Source: Alistipes shahii WAL 8301 (GTDB taxonomy: Bacteria; Bacteroidota; Bacteroidia; Bacteroidales; Rikenellaceae). From it: DNA of 64,000 bases. Each line of letters starts with the position of its first letter. The first letter of the stretch is position 1. Shown in pieces: positions 32,566-41,625 of this stretch. The DNA lies in contig NZ_CP102253.1 in the NCBI RefSeq assembly GCF_025145845.1, forward strand, positions 930,001-994,000, written 5' to 3'. Below the pieces are notes generated by a model. It was not told the DNA's origin. It made no database searches and saw only the letters and a program-made list of their open reading frames with translations. A program made the position numbers and the translations under genes.

Positions 32566-33942
32566 TTATTCCATTTTATCGTACCCCGGATTTTGCTCCA
32601 ACCCCTCGACCAATTGAATATCGGGAGCGTAAAGCGGGAAAGTATACATCCAGGAATAAGTCGTGTATTTCAGTCCCTGCTTGGCGACCCAGAACTCCGG
32701 ACATCCGTTACGTTTGAGTTCGTACCAGCGATCTCCTTCAAGGAAAAGTTCCTTGCGGCGTTCGCAATGGATAGCATACAGCAGCGGAGTCAGCGCATTT
32801 CCCTTGGCATCGACCTGAATCAAATCGTCGTGATCGACCGGAGGCAGAGTCTGCATCGTGTAGTCCGAGACATCGGCAATACGCTTTCGTCGCAGTTCGT
32901 TCAAAGCAGCAAGGGCCTTTTCGGGTTCATCGCTATGATAATAACTCTCAGCCAGAATCAACTGCAATTCAGCGCTTCGCAGGCAGGAAAGCAGGTTCTT
33001 AGCCGGCAGTCTTTTGGCATCGATCGACAGCGCGAAACGCACATCTCTTTCCTTTTCGGCGAAAAGATCGTAAAACAGGCGGGAACAAGGTCTGTTTTTC
33101 AAATAATTCTTTGAATTCGTCAGCGCTGTAGATTCCGAAGATCCAGCATAAATCTGTGCCTTGAAGATCATGTTGCCACTCTTGGCCATCTGTTCCCCGA
33201 TCATCGCCTTGTAAGGTTCCGCATCGAGCAACGGATATTTTTCCAATAACTCCGAGGCATACTGAGCTGCCAAACGATACTGCTGTGTCCAGAAATAGAG
33301 CCGGGCCAGATAGCCTTTGGCGACATCGGAATTGAAGCGGTAGATCTCATCCTGAATGTCGTATTCGATCGCTTTATTCAAATCCTCTTCGATCCGTTTG
33401 ACGGTCTGGTTATAAGTACTGCGAGTAGGCTTCGCCTCCATATCAAATTCTGTAACCAACGGTACACCAGGCCCCGGATTATCCGGATTGCAAGCCTGAC
33501 AGAAGTTGCGCAGCAAATTATAATAGCAGATACCGCGAAGGGCATACGCCGTACCGAGCACGTCCATCCCGAGCCGGCTGCTCCGGTCTTCGAGATAACC
33601 GATTATGATGTTGCAATCCCGAATCACCGCATAAAGATTCGTATACAGAGTTTGCTTAGCGGAAAGTTGCTCTCCTATGTAAAGCGAAATATAATTTCCT
33701 CCGGGATATTGAGTCAGATTAGCAGCCAGGTTATCGGCATAACACTCCAAATCGGCCATTTCCAATCCGTCGCCCATCACGACCTCCTCTCCGTAATCGA
33801 TCTCGTCGAGATGCGCATGGAGCAACGCTGAAAATTCCTCGGCTGTTTCGGGGATGGTCTGTCCGTAAGGTTTTATATCCAAATAGCGGTTGCAGGATAC
33901 GGCTAATAACACGAGTGCAATCACTGTGAATGTCTTTTTCAT
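32566..33942 (-). CDS. SusD/RagB-family surface lipoprotein
   Basis: This 458-residue lipoprotein (lipobox AVSC, Cys about 17, then NRYLDIKPYGQTIPET) shows the SusD tetratricopeptide-like layout, with YALRGICYYNLLRNFCQACNP (about 130-150) and C-terminal HCERRKELFLEGDRWYELKRNG (about 405-426). It binds ligand at the outer surface and closes the SusC channel as a lid. The neighbouring protease genes suggest peptide substrates, in which case it is closer to RagB than to glycan-binding SusD. Confidence 0.93.
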   Translation of the reverse strand: MKKTFTVIALVLLAVSCNRYLDIKPYGQTIPETAEEFSALLHAHLDEIDYGEEVVMGDGLEMADLECYADNLAANLTQYPGGNYISLYIGEQLSAKQTLYTNLYAVIRDCNIIIGYLEDRSSRLGMDVLGTAYALRGICYYNLLRNFCQACNPDNPGPGVPLVTEFDMEAKPTRSTYNQTVKRIEEDLNKAIEYDIQDEIYRFNSDVAKGYLARLYFWTQQYRLAAQYASELLEKYPLLDAEPYKAMIGEQMAKSGNMIFKAQIYAGSSESTALTNSKNYLKNRPCSRLFYDLFAEKERDVRFALSIDAKRLPAKNLLSCLRSAELQLILAESYYHSDEPEKALAALNELRRKRIADVSDYTMQTLPPVDHDDLIQVDAKGNALTPLLYAIHCERRKELFLEGDRWYELKRNGCPEFWVAKQGLKYTTYSWMYTFPLYAPDIQLVEGLEQNPGYDKME

Positions 33943-33972
33943 ACTCTCTGTTTTGAAATTACCGTTTCGGAA

Positions 33973-36900
33973 TTAAAATCCGATCGAAAGTCCGATCGAA
34001 TAGGAGCGGCATTGCGGGTACACCGCACCGGGAGTTTCAGGGTCCAGCCCCGAGTAATTCGTGAACGTCGCCAGATTGTTCATCGTAAACGACACGCTGC
34101 AATTTTGCATGTGAAGTTTCTTCACCCACGCGCCGGGAAGGTCGTAAAGCAATGTCAGGGAACTGATTTTCAAATAAGAAACATTCTCCAGCAACAGACA
34201 GTTCGTAACTCTTGATTCGGAAGGAAGACTCTGGGCGATAAGATTGCCGTTCTGATCGTAAAGGCGCCCTCCGTATATGTCGATCAGACGCGGATAACCG
34301 TCCGTAACAGGATTATCCGGAGTCCAGCGATAGGTTACATCACGCACGACATTGAGATGGTTGACATAAAGGTCGTATTTGGAGTTGGGAATGGGCTCCT
34401 TATCCACACCGGTCATATTCCGGTCACTCACCGAACTGTAGGATGCGGGGGATACGATATCGTTCAGCACTTTGCCGTTCAACGAAAACACACCGTTCAT
34501 ACTGAGCGTAAGCCCCTTGTAACGAACGGACGTATTGAACCCGCCCGTCCAGGGAGCCGTCGATGTACCTACATAGAAAAGATAGTTTTGCATGTTCCGG
34601 TAGTCCGCGACTTCGTTTATTTTCGCATCGGGACGCAGTTCGTAATTGTAGAATCCCGTCGATGGATCGATGCCCGTACTCTTGCCCGTGATGATCATCC
34701 CCTGGGGATAACCTACATAATACTGACCATAGATACCGCTGTTGGGCGACACGTATTTGGTCAGTTTGTTCATATTGTAAGCCGCATTGGCAGTAAAATT
34801 CCACGCAAAATCCTTATAACGCAGAATCGTCGCCCCCAAAGTGAACTCGACTCCCCGGTTCACCTGTTCGGATGTATTATATCCCTGCGAAATAAATCCG
34901 ACTGCCGAATTCACGCGCGAAGAAGTCACGAGATCGTATCCTTTACGGTTGTATGCTTCGACCTGCAATCGCAAACGATCCTTGAAAAATCCGATGTCCA
35001 GACCCGCTTTGATATCCCAGGTCTTCTCCCAGCTCAGATGCGGATTCGGGGCATTCGAAATAGTCCCCATCCGGTAGGAATCCGTATCGGAAATTCGAAA
35101 CGTGTTATCGTATTTCATGATGATTACCGGATAGACCGACTTATTGACACCGCCCGTATAACCCGTGGCCAAACGGAGCGTCATCGAACTGATCACATCC
35201 GAGATTTTCCCTTTCATCCACGACTCTTCGTCTATATTCCAAGAAAAACCTGCCGACCAGGTAGCATTGAACTGCTCCTTGCTGCCGAAATTATTCGATC
35301 CGTCGGATCTTACCGAGGCATTGAAAACATAGCGGTTGAGCAGGATATAGTCGATCGTACCGTAGAACGAGGCCATAGCGTTTTCCGTAATAGCTTGCCC
35401 GGTGGAATTATCGAGGGTCTTCCCGAAACTGACAAGTTTATCGTAATCGATCACCGAATTGTTTCCGCTCGCAGGATAAAGCGGCGTCGAGTGGTTGCCC
35501 GTAACGGGGTCGTAGCCGTAACGTTTGGTAAAAATCGTCTTGGCGTAATTCCGGCTGATCTGCGCTCCGGCCAACACATTGAGCCGATGTATTTCGTTGA
35601 AAGTATGTCCATAGGCGAAATGTCCCCGTAACATATAATTGGTATTGTATGTCGAAGTCTGATAAATGGAACCATAGATTCGTTTCGAAGTCGTCGTATT
35701 GTTTTCGAACGGCCGATCCATCCATGCCGCATAGGTATTCTTTCCATTGATATTCTCCCCGTGATCCGAAATATAGGAGAACGACGCCAGACCCACGAAC
35801 TTCAGATCCTTGGTGATATTGACCGTCGTATTTCCCGTCAGTGTGAAGTTTCCGCTGGTACTCTTGGCCGAAGTCTCATTGATCTCCCGCATCAGGTTGA
35901 ATCCGTTTTCGGGAAGCGCTACCGTATAGCTTCCATTGATTTCACTCAAGGAAAAATAAGTCTCGTCAGCCCGATAGGAACCGTCGTCGTTATAAGGGCG
36001 TTCATAGGGATTGGCGAAATAGGCGTATTTGAACATATCCACATTGCTCGACGGTGCCTTGGATGTCTGATAGGAGAAATCCGTACTGATACCGAACGAT
36101 ACGACTCTGTTCGGTGTTACATCGATCTTGCCGTTGAAATTGTAACGGTCGTACGAGTTTTTCAACACAATGCCCTGATCGTTACCATATCCCATTGAGA
36201 GATAATAGGCCATTTTGGGATTACCTCCCGAAATGGAGAGATAGTGGCTTGTGGAAACTGTCGTCCGGAACAGTTCCTCGAACCAGTCTGTCGTATGGCT
36301 GCCCAGTTCCGCAATCCTGGCATCCTGCTCTGCGACGCTCAATCCCTTATATTTGCCGTATCCCGAACGAATCATGCCCACGATACCCACAACCGGATAG
36401 TAACTTTTGCCATCCTGAAGATTATTCGCATAACCGGCAGCTGCAAATTCGTCCCATAATTCCTGCTCCCAGGCCAGTTTCTCGCGTGAGTTCATCAAAT
36501 TGGCAGACCGTACAGGCCGCGTCTGAATGGATACGGTTCCCGAATAGTTGACGTGCGTAGGTCCCGATTTGCCGCGTTTGGTCGTTACCACGATCACACC
36601 GCCGGCAGCCTGAGATCCGTAAATTGCGGCAGCGGCAGCGTCCTTCAACACGGAGATCGACTCGATGTCGTTAGGATTGATCCCACCGATGCCCGTAGCA
36701 AAAATATTCGAAAAGTCTCCGGAGCGAATCTGCGTGTTGGAAACAGGAGGTGTCGGGACCTCCTTCTGCATCGGTACGCCGTCAATGACCCACAGCGGTT
36801 CGGCATTGCCCGTGATGGTGCTCGTTCCGCGAATGCGGATCTTCACGGCTTCGCCCGGACGGCCGGATACGGATTGCACGCTCACTCCGGCCAGTTTGCC

Positions 36901-37368
36901 CTGCAACAGTTTGTCTACTCCCTCCAAAGGCGAAGTCTTGAGATCTTTTCCTTCAATCACGGCAACCGAACCGGTGCTTTTGCGAATCTCAGTTTTGGCA
37001 AAGCCTGTCACGACGACTTGTCCGATGTCCGTGGACTGCTCCTTGAGCGTTATATCATAACCGACCCGATCAGGCTTTATCTTGAGTTCCTGCGGTTCAT
37101 AACCAATGTATGAGAATCGCAACGTAGCGCCGTCGGTAACTATGATCCGGAACGTACCCTTAATATCAGTATTCACACCGGAATGCGTTCCTACGACAAC
37201 CACGGACACACCGACAAGCGGTACACCATTCGTATCCTTGACCGTACCCCACACCGGATGTTTGTTCCCCTCGCTCTCAGAAGCAGCGACGGCAGGAAGT
37301 ATCGTTACAAGTAACAATGACGTAAATACGAATGGTAAAAAATTTCTTAAAGTTTGCTTCATACGCAT
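33973..37368 (-). CDS. SusC/RagA-family TonB-dependent outer membrane transporter
   Basis: This 1131-residue protein has a signal peptide (about 1-28), an N-terminal CarboxypepD_reg-like domain (about 38-115, VWGTVKDTNGVPLVGVSVVV), a TonB box/plug (about 120-245, VVTGFAKTEIRKSTGSVAVI, SISVLKDAAAAAIYGSQAAG) and a beta-barrel to the C-terminus, ending YSIGLSIGF. It pairs with the SusD-like protein 30 bp downstream. The S9 and S8 peptidase genes directly upstream on the same strand suggest import of peptides made at the surface or in the periplasm. Confidence 0.95.
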   Translation of the reverse strand: MRMKQTLRNFLPFVFTSLLLVTILPAVAASESEGNKHPVWGTVKDTNGVPLVGVSVVVVGTHSGVNTDIKGTFRIIVTDGATLRFSYIGYEPQELKIKPDRVGYDITLKEQSTDIGQVVVTGFAKTEIRKSTGSVAVIEGKDLKTSPLEGVDKLLQGKLAGVSVQSVSGRPGEAVKIRIRGTSTITGNAEPLWVIDGVPMQKEVPTPPVSNTQIRSGDFSNIFATGIGGINPNDIESISVLKDAAAAAIYGSQAAGGVIVVTTKRGKSGPTHVNYSGTVSIQTRPVRSANLMNSREKLAWEQELWDEFAAAGYANNLQDGKSYYPVVGIVGMIRSGYGKYKGLSVAEQDARIAELGSHTTDWFEELFRTTVSTSHYLSISGGNPKMAYYLSMGYGNDQGIVLKNSYDRYNFNGKIDVTPNRVVSFGISTDFSYQTSKAPSSNVDMFKYAYFANPYERPYNDDGSYRADETYFSLSEINGSYTVALPENGFNLMREINETSAKSTSGNFTLTGNTTVNITKDLKFVGLASFSYISDHGENINGKNTYAAWMDRPFENNTTTSKRIYGSIYQTSTYNTNYMLRGHFAYGHTFNEIHRLNVLAGAQISRNYAKTIFTKRYGYDPVTGNHSTPLYPASGNNSVIDYDKLVSFGKTLDNSTGQAITENAMASFYGTIDYILLNRYVFNASVRSDGSNNFGSKEQFNATWSAGFSWNIDEESWMKGKISDVISSMTLRLATGYTGGVNKSVYPVIIMKYDNTFRISDTDSYRMGTISNAPNPHLSWEKTWDIKAGLDIGFFKDRLRLQVEAYNRKGYDLVTSSRVNSAVGFISQGYNTSEQVNRGVEFTLGATILRYKDFAWNFTANAAYNMNKLTKYVSPNSGIYGQYYVGYPQGMIITGKSTGIDPSTGFYNYELRPDAKINEVADYRNMQNYLFYVGTSTAPWTGGFNTSVRYKGLTLSMNGVFSLNGKVLNDIVSPASYSSVSDRNMTGVDKEPIPNSKYDLYVNHLNVVRDVTYRWTPDNPVTDGYPRLIDIYGGRLYDQNGNLIAQSLPSESRVTNCLLLENVSYLKISSLTLLYDLPGAWVKKLHMQNCSVSFTMNNLATFTNYSGLDPETPGAVYPQCRSYSIGLSIGF

Positions 37369-37374
37369 TATCCA

Positions 37375-39672
37375 TTAGTTGTGTTTGACTATATCGATCT
37401 CCTGCTGAGGCAACCCGAGAAGATGTTCCGTAAAATAATAGCGGATCAGATTTACATAATATGAGTTCCCGAGACCATGATCCGCTCCGGGAATGACCGT
37501 CATGTCGAAACGCTTGCGGGCCCGGATCAGCGCATCGGCCAGCCGGGCCGTAGATGCCGGATGCACATTGTTGTCCATGTCTCCGGTGATGAGCAGCAGC
37601 CGTCCGGCCAGCCGGTCGGCCAATTCGATGTTGGTCGGAATATGACATTCGAAATGCGGTTTCCCGTCTTTCCCCCAGGTCTGCTTTACTCCGTGGAAAG
37701 TTTCGCCCCACCACTGGGAGTAAATATTATTGTCATGGTTCCCCGAAGCAGCCACCCCGACCTTGTAAAATTCCGGATGGTTCAGCATGGCGGCGACCGT
37801 CATGAAACCGCCTCCGGAATGTCCGTAAATTCCGACTCTTTCAATATCGGCGCAAGGATAGCGGGCTGCAATCTGCCGGATCGCGGCCATGTCGTCGGCC
37901 AAAGCATAATCCCGCAGATTCCCGTAGCCGAACGTATGGAAATCGCGTCCGCGCCAGGGGCCGCTGCCGCGGTAGGCGAAATTTATGACGACGAATCCCA
38001 GCTGTGCGAGCGATTGATTGTAGTTGTCATCCAAGGTAAAGGCCTGCGGAACCAGATCGACATGGGGGCCGGGATAGACATTGCTGATGATCGGGTATTT
38101 CCGCCCGGGTTCCCGGTCGAAAGGAAGGTAGACGATGCCATAGAGCCGGGTCACGGAATCCGCAGCCAGCACTTCGACGACTTCCGGTTCGTGCCATCCG
38201 CGGGCATAGAGTTCCGAAAGGTCGCACGGCTCCAGTTCGATACGGCCGCGGCCTTTCATGTCGCAGACCTGATGCCGCGGGGCACGATCCATACGCGACC
38301 AAGTGTCCGTCAGGAAACGTCCGTCGGGAGAGAATGCCACCGAATGTTCGCCGTTTCCGGGAGTGAGCAAAACCGGCTCGCCGCCGTTGAATCCGGTTTT
38401 GTAATAAAAGCGGTAATGCGGATTGACACCCGGTTCCCGTCCGTAACCCTCGTAGACGATCGTCCGGGCGAGCGTATCGATACGTTCGATCTTTCCGGCG
38501 ACGTATGCGCCCGAAGTGACGGCCCCTTGCAGGCGTCCGTTTCCATCGTACAGGTAATAATGACCGTATCCCGTTCGCTCCGACCACCAGAGGATATCGC
38601 GGCCTTCATTCAGGATATGGAAACAAAATTGCTGGTCATTCTGGGCCGGTTTGCACACCTCGCGGATAATCGGCTCGACACGGTGCGCCGCGAAATCGAC
38701 CCGGCACAGTTCCACGCTGTCGCACGTCCGGCTGCGACTAACGAGCCAGGCATAACGGTCCGTATGAGCGATCATGCTGAACCGGGGAACTTCGACTTTC
38801 TGATCGGGCCAGCGGGCGATGTCGAGTTTCCGAATGCACATGCTGTCGGCATCGACCAGCCAGGCATCGTATTGAACGACATGCTCATCGCCAGGCATGG
38901 GAAATTTGTAGCTTTTAGCCTTGGGGCGCGGTCGGGCGAGGTTGTCCACCAGCGTGAGCTCCTCCACCTCGCGCTTGTCTTCGCGCACCAGCAGGTAATA
39001 ATGGCTTTTCCCCATCCAGCGGCCGATGGCGGAGCTGCGCGCCTCCGGCCCGACGACGTTGTTCCCGCCGGTGGAGAACGAATGATAGCGCTCCCCGTCG
39101 TGGGTCAGCCGTACACTGTCGCTTCCATCTCCGCGAAAGAGCATGAGGTCATGACCGACAGCCGTAACATAATACGAGCTGTCGGCGGAGTAGCTGCGCC
39201 GATAGTCGCCCCGCGAGAAAAGATTCCCGCGGGAAGCATCCTGCCGGGGCTTTTCGCTCAGTTTGCCATTTCGGCCATCGTAGTGCAGCCGGTGCTTATT
39301 GAAATCGAACGTAAAACCGCGGGGATCGGAAGAATCGAATTCAAGGCCGTAGAGCCGTAACTCCTTCGGGGTCGGCATCCGTGATGAATCGGCGTATGCG
39401 GCCAACTGCCGCGTCATCGAGAAACTGTCGAACAGCGGGCGTTTCCGCCAGGTGCGGGTATCGACCAACCAATAACGGCGTGCATCGGCGTCATCCGACG
39501 TATAATGGAACCAACGGCACTCCTCGCCGATCCACTGAACCGAAACATATTGGTTACGGATCAATCCACCGAGCGAATCGGACGAAAAGCGGTCGGCCCG
39601 CGCCATATAGGATTCCTGAGCACAGAGCGGATAAAGACTCCATACCGTTAAAAATACAAGCAACCGTTTCAT
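37375..39672 (-). CDS. S9 family peptidase (DPP IV-like)
   Basis: This 765-residue secreted peptidase has a signal peptide (about 1-19, LYPLCAQ). A beta-propeller region (about 60-480) precedes an alpha/beta-hydrolase domain (about 500-760). The catalytic Ser is in IYGHSGGGFMTVAAML, and the Asp and His are in LITGDMDNNVHP and VIPGADHGLGNS. The type is DPP IV/S9B, which removes dipeptides from N-termini in the periplasm. It overlaps the S8 gene by 4 bp and ends 6 bp before susC. Confidence 0.93.
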   Translation of the reverse strand: MKRLLVFLTVWSLYPLCAQESYMARADRFSSDSLGGLIRNQYVSVQWIGEECRWFHYTSDDADARRYWLVDTRTWRKRPLFDSFSMTRQLAAYADSSRMPTPKELRLYGLEFDSSDPRGFTFDFNKHRLHYDGRNGKLSEKPRQDASRGNLFSRGDYRRSYSADSSYYVTAVGHDLMLFRGDGSDSVRLTHDGERYHSFSTGGNNVVGPEARSSAIGRWMGKSHYYLLVREDKREVEELTLVDNLARPRPKAKSYKFPMPGDEHVVQYDAWLVDADSMCIRKLDIARWPDQKVEVPRFSMIAHTDRYAWLVSRSRTCDSVELCRVDFAAHRVEPIIREVCKPAQNDQQFCFHILNEGRDILWWSERTGYGHYYLYDGNGRLQGAVTSGAYVAGKIERIDTLARTIVYEGYGREPGVNPHYRFYYKTGFNGGEPVLLTPGNGEHSVAFSPDGRFLTDTWSRMDRAPRHQVCDMKGRGRIELEPCDLSELYARGWHEPEVVEVLAADSVTRLYGIVYLPFDREPGRKYPIISNVYPGPHVDLVPQAFTLDDNYNQSLAQLGFVVINFAYRGSGPWRGRDFHTFGYGNLRDYALADDMAAIRQIAARYPCADIERVGIYGHSGGGFMTVAAMLNHPEFYKVGVAASGNHDNNIYSQWWGETFHGVKQTWGKDGKPHFECHIPTNIELADRLAGRLLLITGDMDNNVHPASTARLADALIRARKRFDMTVIPGADHGLGNSYYVNLIRYYFTEHLLGLPQQEIDIVKHN

Positions 39673-41267
39673 CGCTCTCCGAATTTGCTGATTTTCGACG
39701 CCTCTTTCATGGCCGCCTGCGCATTGAGAATCCCTCCACCGAGACAGACCTGACGCCCCTGGATCATGCGGGAAGTTTCGGATTTCCCGGGAACAGGCAT
39801 CTCGTCCGCCGGAAAATGCGTAACGGTACGAATCAGAATTTCCCGTATCTCACGAGCCGAAAGATCGGGATAGAAACTCCGCAAGACCGCTGCGACACCG
39901 GAAACTATCGGCGCAGCGATACTCGTTCCCTGCGCCGTATCGTATCCGCCCTCGGGAGCGGTCGATCGTACATTTTCTCCGGGGGCGAGCAGATCCACAT
40001 TTTCCGCTCCGTAGTTGCTGAAAGAAGCGACCCGTCCGTCGGGCGTCGAGGCCCCCACGACGATCTGGTTTTCCAGACGGCGTCCTTTCGTGTCCCGGCA
40101 AGTCGGAAATATCGGACGGACATCGACATTGACGCCGTCGTTGCCGGAGGCCATAACCAGCAATACGTCCTTGCTCCGGGCATATTTCATCGCAGCCAGT
40201 ACTTCATCCCGGTGAGGCGATAGGTACTTGCCGAAACTCATATTCACCACCTCTGCGCCGTTATCCACCGCATAACGGATTGCCGCAGCTACATCGCGGT
40301 CGTATTCATCGCCTTCGGGAATGGCACGGACGGAGAGGATCTTTACCGGGCGCGGCAACTCCCCGGCCGTCGCCGCACACGCCGCAATCACTCCGGCAAC
40401 CATCGTCCCATGATAGGGATCGTCGCCGATAAGATTGTTTCCGTAACGGAAATTCCGGAAATCGTCCGGGCGATTGCCCAATTTTATATGAGGATCGTCA
40501 TTCAGGGAATCGAGGCTGGCCACACGTACGGCGGACAAACGATATTCGCTGTCGATCTTTTCCACCGCTTCGTGCCACGGCATGTCGGGTGTGAACATAA
40601 CGGGTGTGGAAGCCGCAATCGACAGAGGCAGCGCAAGCCCGGTCGTGTCGGCCAATTCAAGACGCTGAAAATCGGCGACCGTTGTTTCTCGATCACCGTA
40701 TTTCAGGCGCATCAATGAATCGCAAATGCGGAAAGCATCGGAACGAATACGCTGATATTCGGTAAATTTGATGTAGGTATCGAGCCGGGCGGCCCGTTCC
40801 ATCTGCTTATAATAGGCATATTCGGCCTTTGCCGAAAGAGTAAGGCGGCTTGTATCAGCGTCCTTGAAGCGAGGCCGAAGCCGTTTGTATTCCCGGAAAG
40901 GTTCCGTGCCGGCCCTTCGAAGACTCTCTCCAACAGCATTGCCGAGGAAATTCCAGCCGTGAATGTCGTCTACATAGCCGTTTTTATCGTCATCACGGCC
41001 GTTAGCAGCCTGTTCGCGTGGATTGGTCCAGATGAAATCCGCAAGAGCCGTATGCGAAACATCGAACCCGCCGTCGATGACGGCGACGATTATTTCAGAT
41101 TTTTTTCGGGAGGGGGGGGGAATTTTACCTCTTGCCGCACAAATCTCTGTCAGACGGACTCCGCATAGCGAATCGGAAGCGGACAAAAACCAAGGGGCAT
41201 CCGTTTGTGCAGATGACGGTACTGCCGCCAACAGATACACGGCAGAAAATAATACTTTTGAATTCAT
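39669..41267 (-). CDS. S8 subtilisin-like serine peptidase with a C9 tract
   Basis: This 532-residue secreted protease has a signal peptide (about 1-20) and no obvious long propeptide. The catalytic Asp is in VIDGGFDVSH, His in DDPYHGTMVAGVI and Ser in GTSIAAPIVSGVA. An insert of about 130 residues sits between the Asp and His motifs. Codons 50-52 (Pro-Pro-Pro) are a run of nine cytosines followed closely by A7. Gain or loss of one C leads to a stop within about ten codons, before the catalytic domain. It heads the leftward peptidase/SusC/SusD operon. Confidence 0.93.
   Translation of the reverse strand: MNSKVLFSAVYLLAAVPSSAQTDAPWFLSASDSLCGVRLTEICAARGKIPPPSRKKSEIIVAVIDGGFDVSHTALADFIWTNPREQAANGRDDDKNGYVDDIHGWNFLGNAVGESLRRAGTEPFREYKRLRPRFKDADTSRLTLSAKAEYAYYKQMERAARLDTYIKFTEYQRIRSDAFRICDSLMRLKYGDRETTVADFQRLELADTTGLALPLSIAASTPVMFTPDMPWHEAVEKIDSEYRLSAVRVASLDSLNDDPHIKLGNRPDDFRNFRYGNNLIGDDPYHGTMVAGVIAACAATAGELPRPVKILSVRAIPEGDEYDRDVAAAIRYAVDNGAEVVNMSFGKYLSPHRDEVLAAMKYARSKDVLLVMASGNDGVNVDVRPIFPTCRDTKGRRLENQIVVGASTPDGRVASFSNYGAENVDLLAPGENVRSTAPEGGYDTAQGTSIAAPIVSGVAAVLRSFYPDLSAREIREILIRTVTHFPADEMPVPGKSETSRMIQGRQVCLGGGILNAQAAMKEASKISKFGER
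41112..41120 (-). repeat. Poly-C tract (nine C on the coding strand) in the S8 peptidase gene
   Basis: Nine G on the plus strand follow GGGA. The present length keeps the gene in frame. Tracts of this length are prone to slippage and can switch genes on and off. Confidence 0.7.
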
Positions 41268-41290
41268 ATTGCAATAGATATCTGACGCGA

Positions 41291-41298
41291 CAAATATA
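41291..41298 (-). promoter_or_regulatory. -7 box TATATTTG of the peptidase/SusC/SusD operon
   Basis: On the minus strand TATATTTG lies 23 bp before the ATG at 41267. The surrounding 200 bp up to the tRNA gene contain no gene. Confidence 0.55.
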
Positions 41299-41388
41299 GT
41301 GAAAATCTGAATTTATTACATTTTTTATATACCTTAATGTCAAATTCAGTAATACATTAACACTTCGTTCCAAAAAGATAAAATTGTC

Positions 41389-41410
41389 TGCGGGGAAAAT
41401 GCGGGGAAAA
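41389..41410 (+). repeat. Tandem TGCGGGGAAAA repeat near the right island end
   Basis: It has the same orientation and spacing as the TGTGGGG pair at 20393-20412, differing only by C for T. Candidate integrase arm site. Confidence 0.55.
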
Positions 41411-41425
41411 CCCGAAAATTAAAAA

Positions 41426-41459
41426 TCGCTTAACCTGTCATAATCAACAAATTAAGCGA
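41426..41459 (-). terminator. Island-borne replacement terminator for tRNA-Leu
   Basis: The perfect 8-bp stem TCGCTTAA/TTAAGCGA, read leftward, ends in a T5 run and lies 8 bp beyond the attachment repeat. It takes over the role of the chromosomal hairpin at 20203-20238. Confidence 0.7.
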
Positions 41460-41467
41460 TTTTACTT

Positions 41468-41480
41468 GTACCCGGAGCCG
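41468..41480 (-). repeat. Right attachment site within the tRNA-Leu 3' end
   Basis: GTACCCGGAGCCG is identical to 20241-20253. It covers the acceptor-stem 3' strand and the end of the T-arm of the intact tRNA gene. Confidence 0.8.
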
Positions 41481-41552
41481 GGGTCGAACCGGCACGACAT
41501 TGCTGTCATTGGTGTTTGAGACCAACGCGTCTACCGATTCCGCCATCCGGGC
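41469..41552 (-). tRNA. tRNA-Leu (anticodon CAA)
   Basis: The 84-nt gene starts GCCCGGATGGCGG and ends CTCCGGGTA. The acceptor stem GCCCGGA/TCCGGGT closes with a G-U pair. The anticodon loop is CTCAAAC, giving CAA. The long variable arm (TGACAGCAATGTCG) is that of a class II tRNA, and the T-loop GTTCGAC is standard. CCA is not encoded. The 3' end is the island's insertion site. Confidence 0.93.
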
Positions 41553-41625
41553 ATTTCCGCGAGCGTTACGCGGCGAATCGGGTGGACAAAGATAGGTGAT
41601 TTTCGTAACTTTTCAAAAAATACGG

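Larger units (their letters stand above)
20254..41467. mobile_element. 21-kb mobilizable genomic island in tRNA-Leu(CAA)
   Basis: The island is defined by the 13-bp direct repeat at its ends, an integrase at the left end, mobilization genes (27.4-29.7 kb) and a lower G+C content than the flanks. It carries its own relaxase but no conjugation machinery, so it would need a helper element for transfer. Cargo at the right comprises thioredoxin-like lipoproteins and a SusC/SusD-protease operon. Confidence 0.78.

Noticed and set aside
37477..39360. A long plus-strand frame opposite the S9 peptidase gene
   Set aside because: No domain, no promoter, and the peptidase on the other strand has all catalytic motifs.
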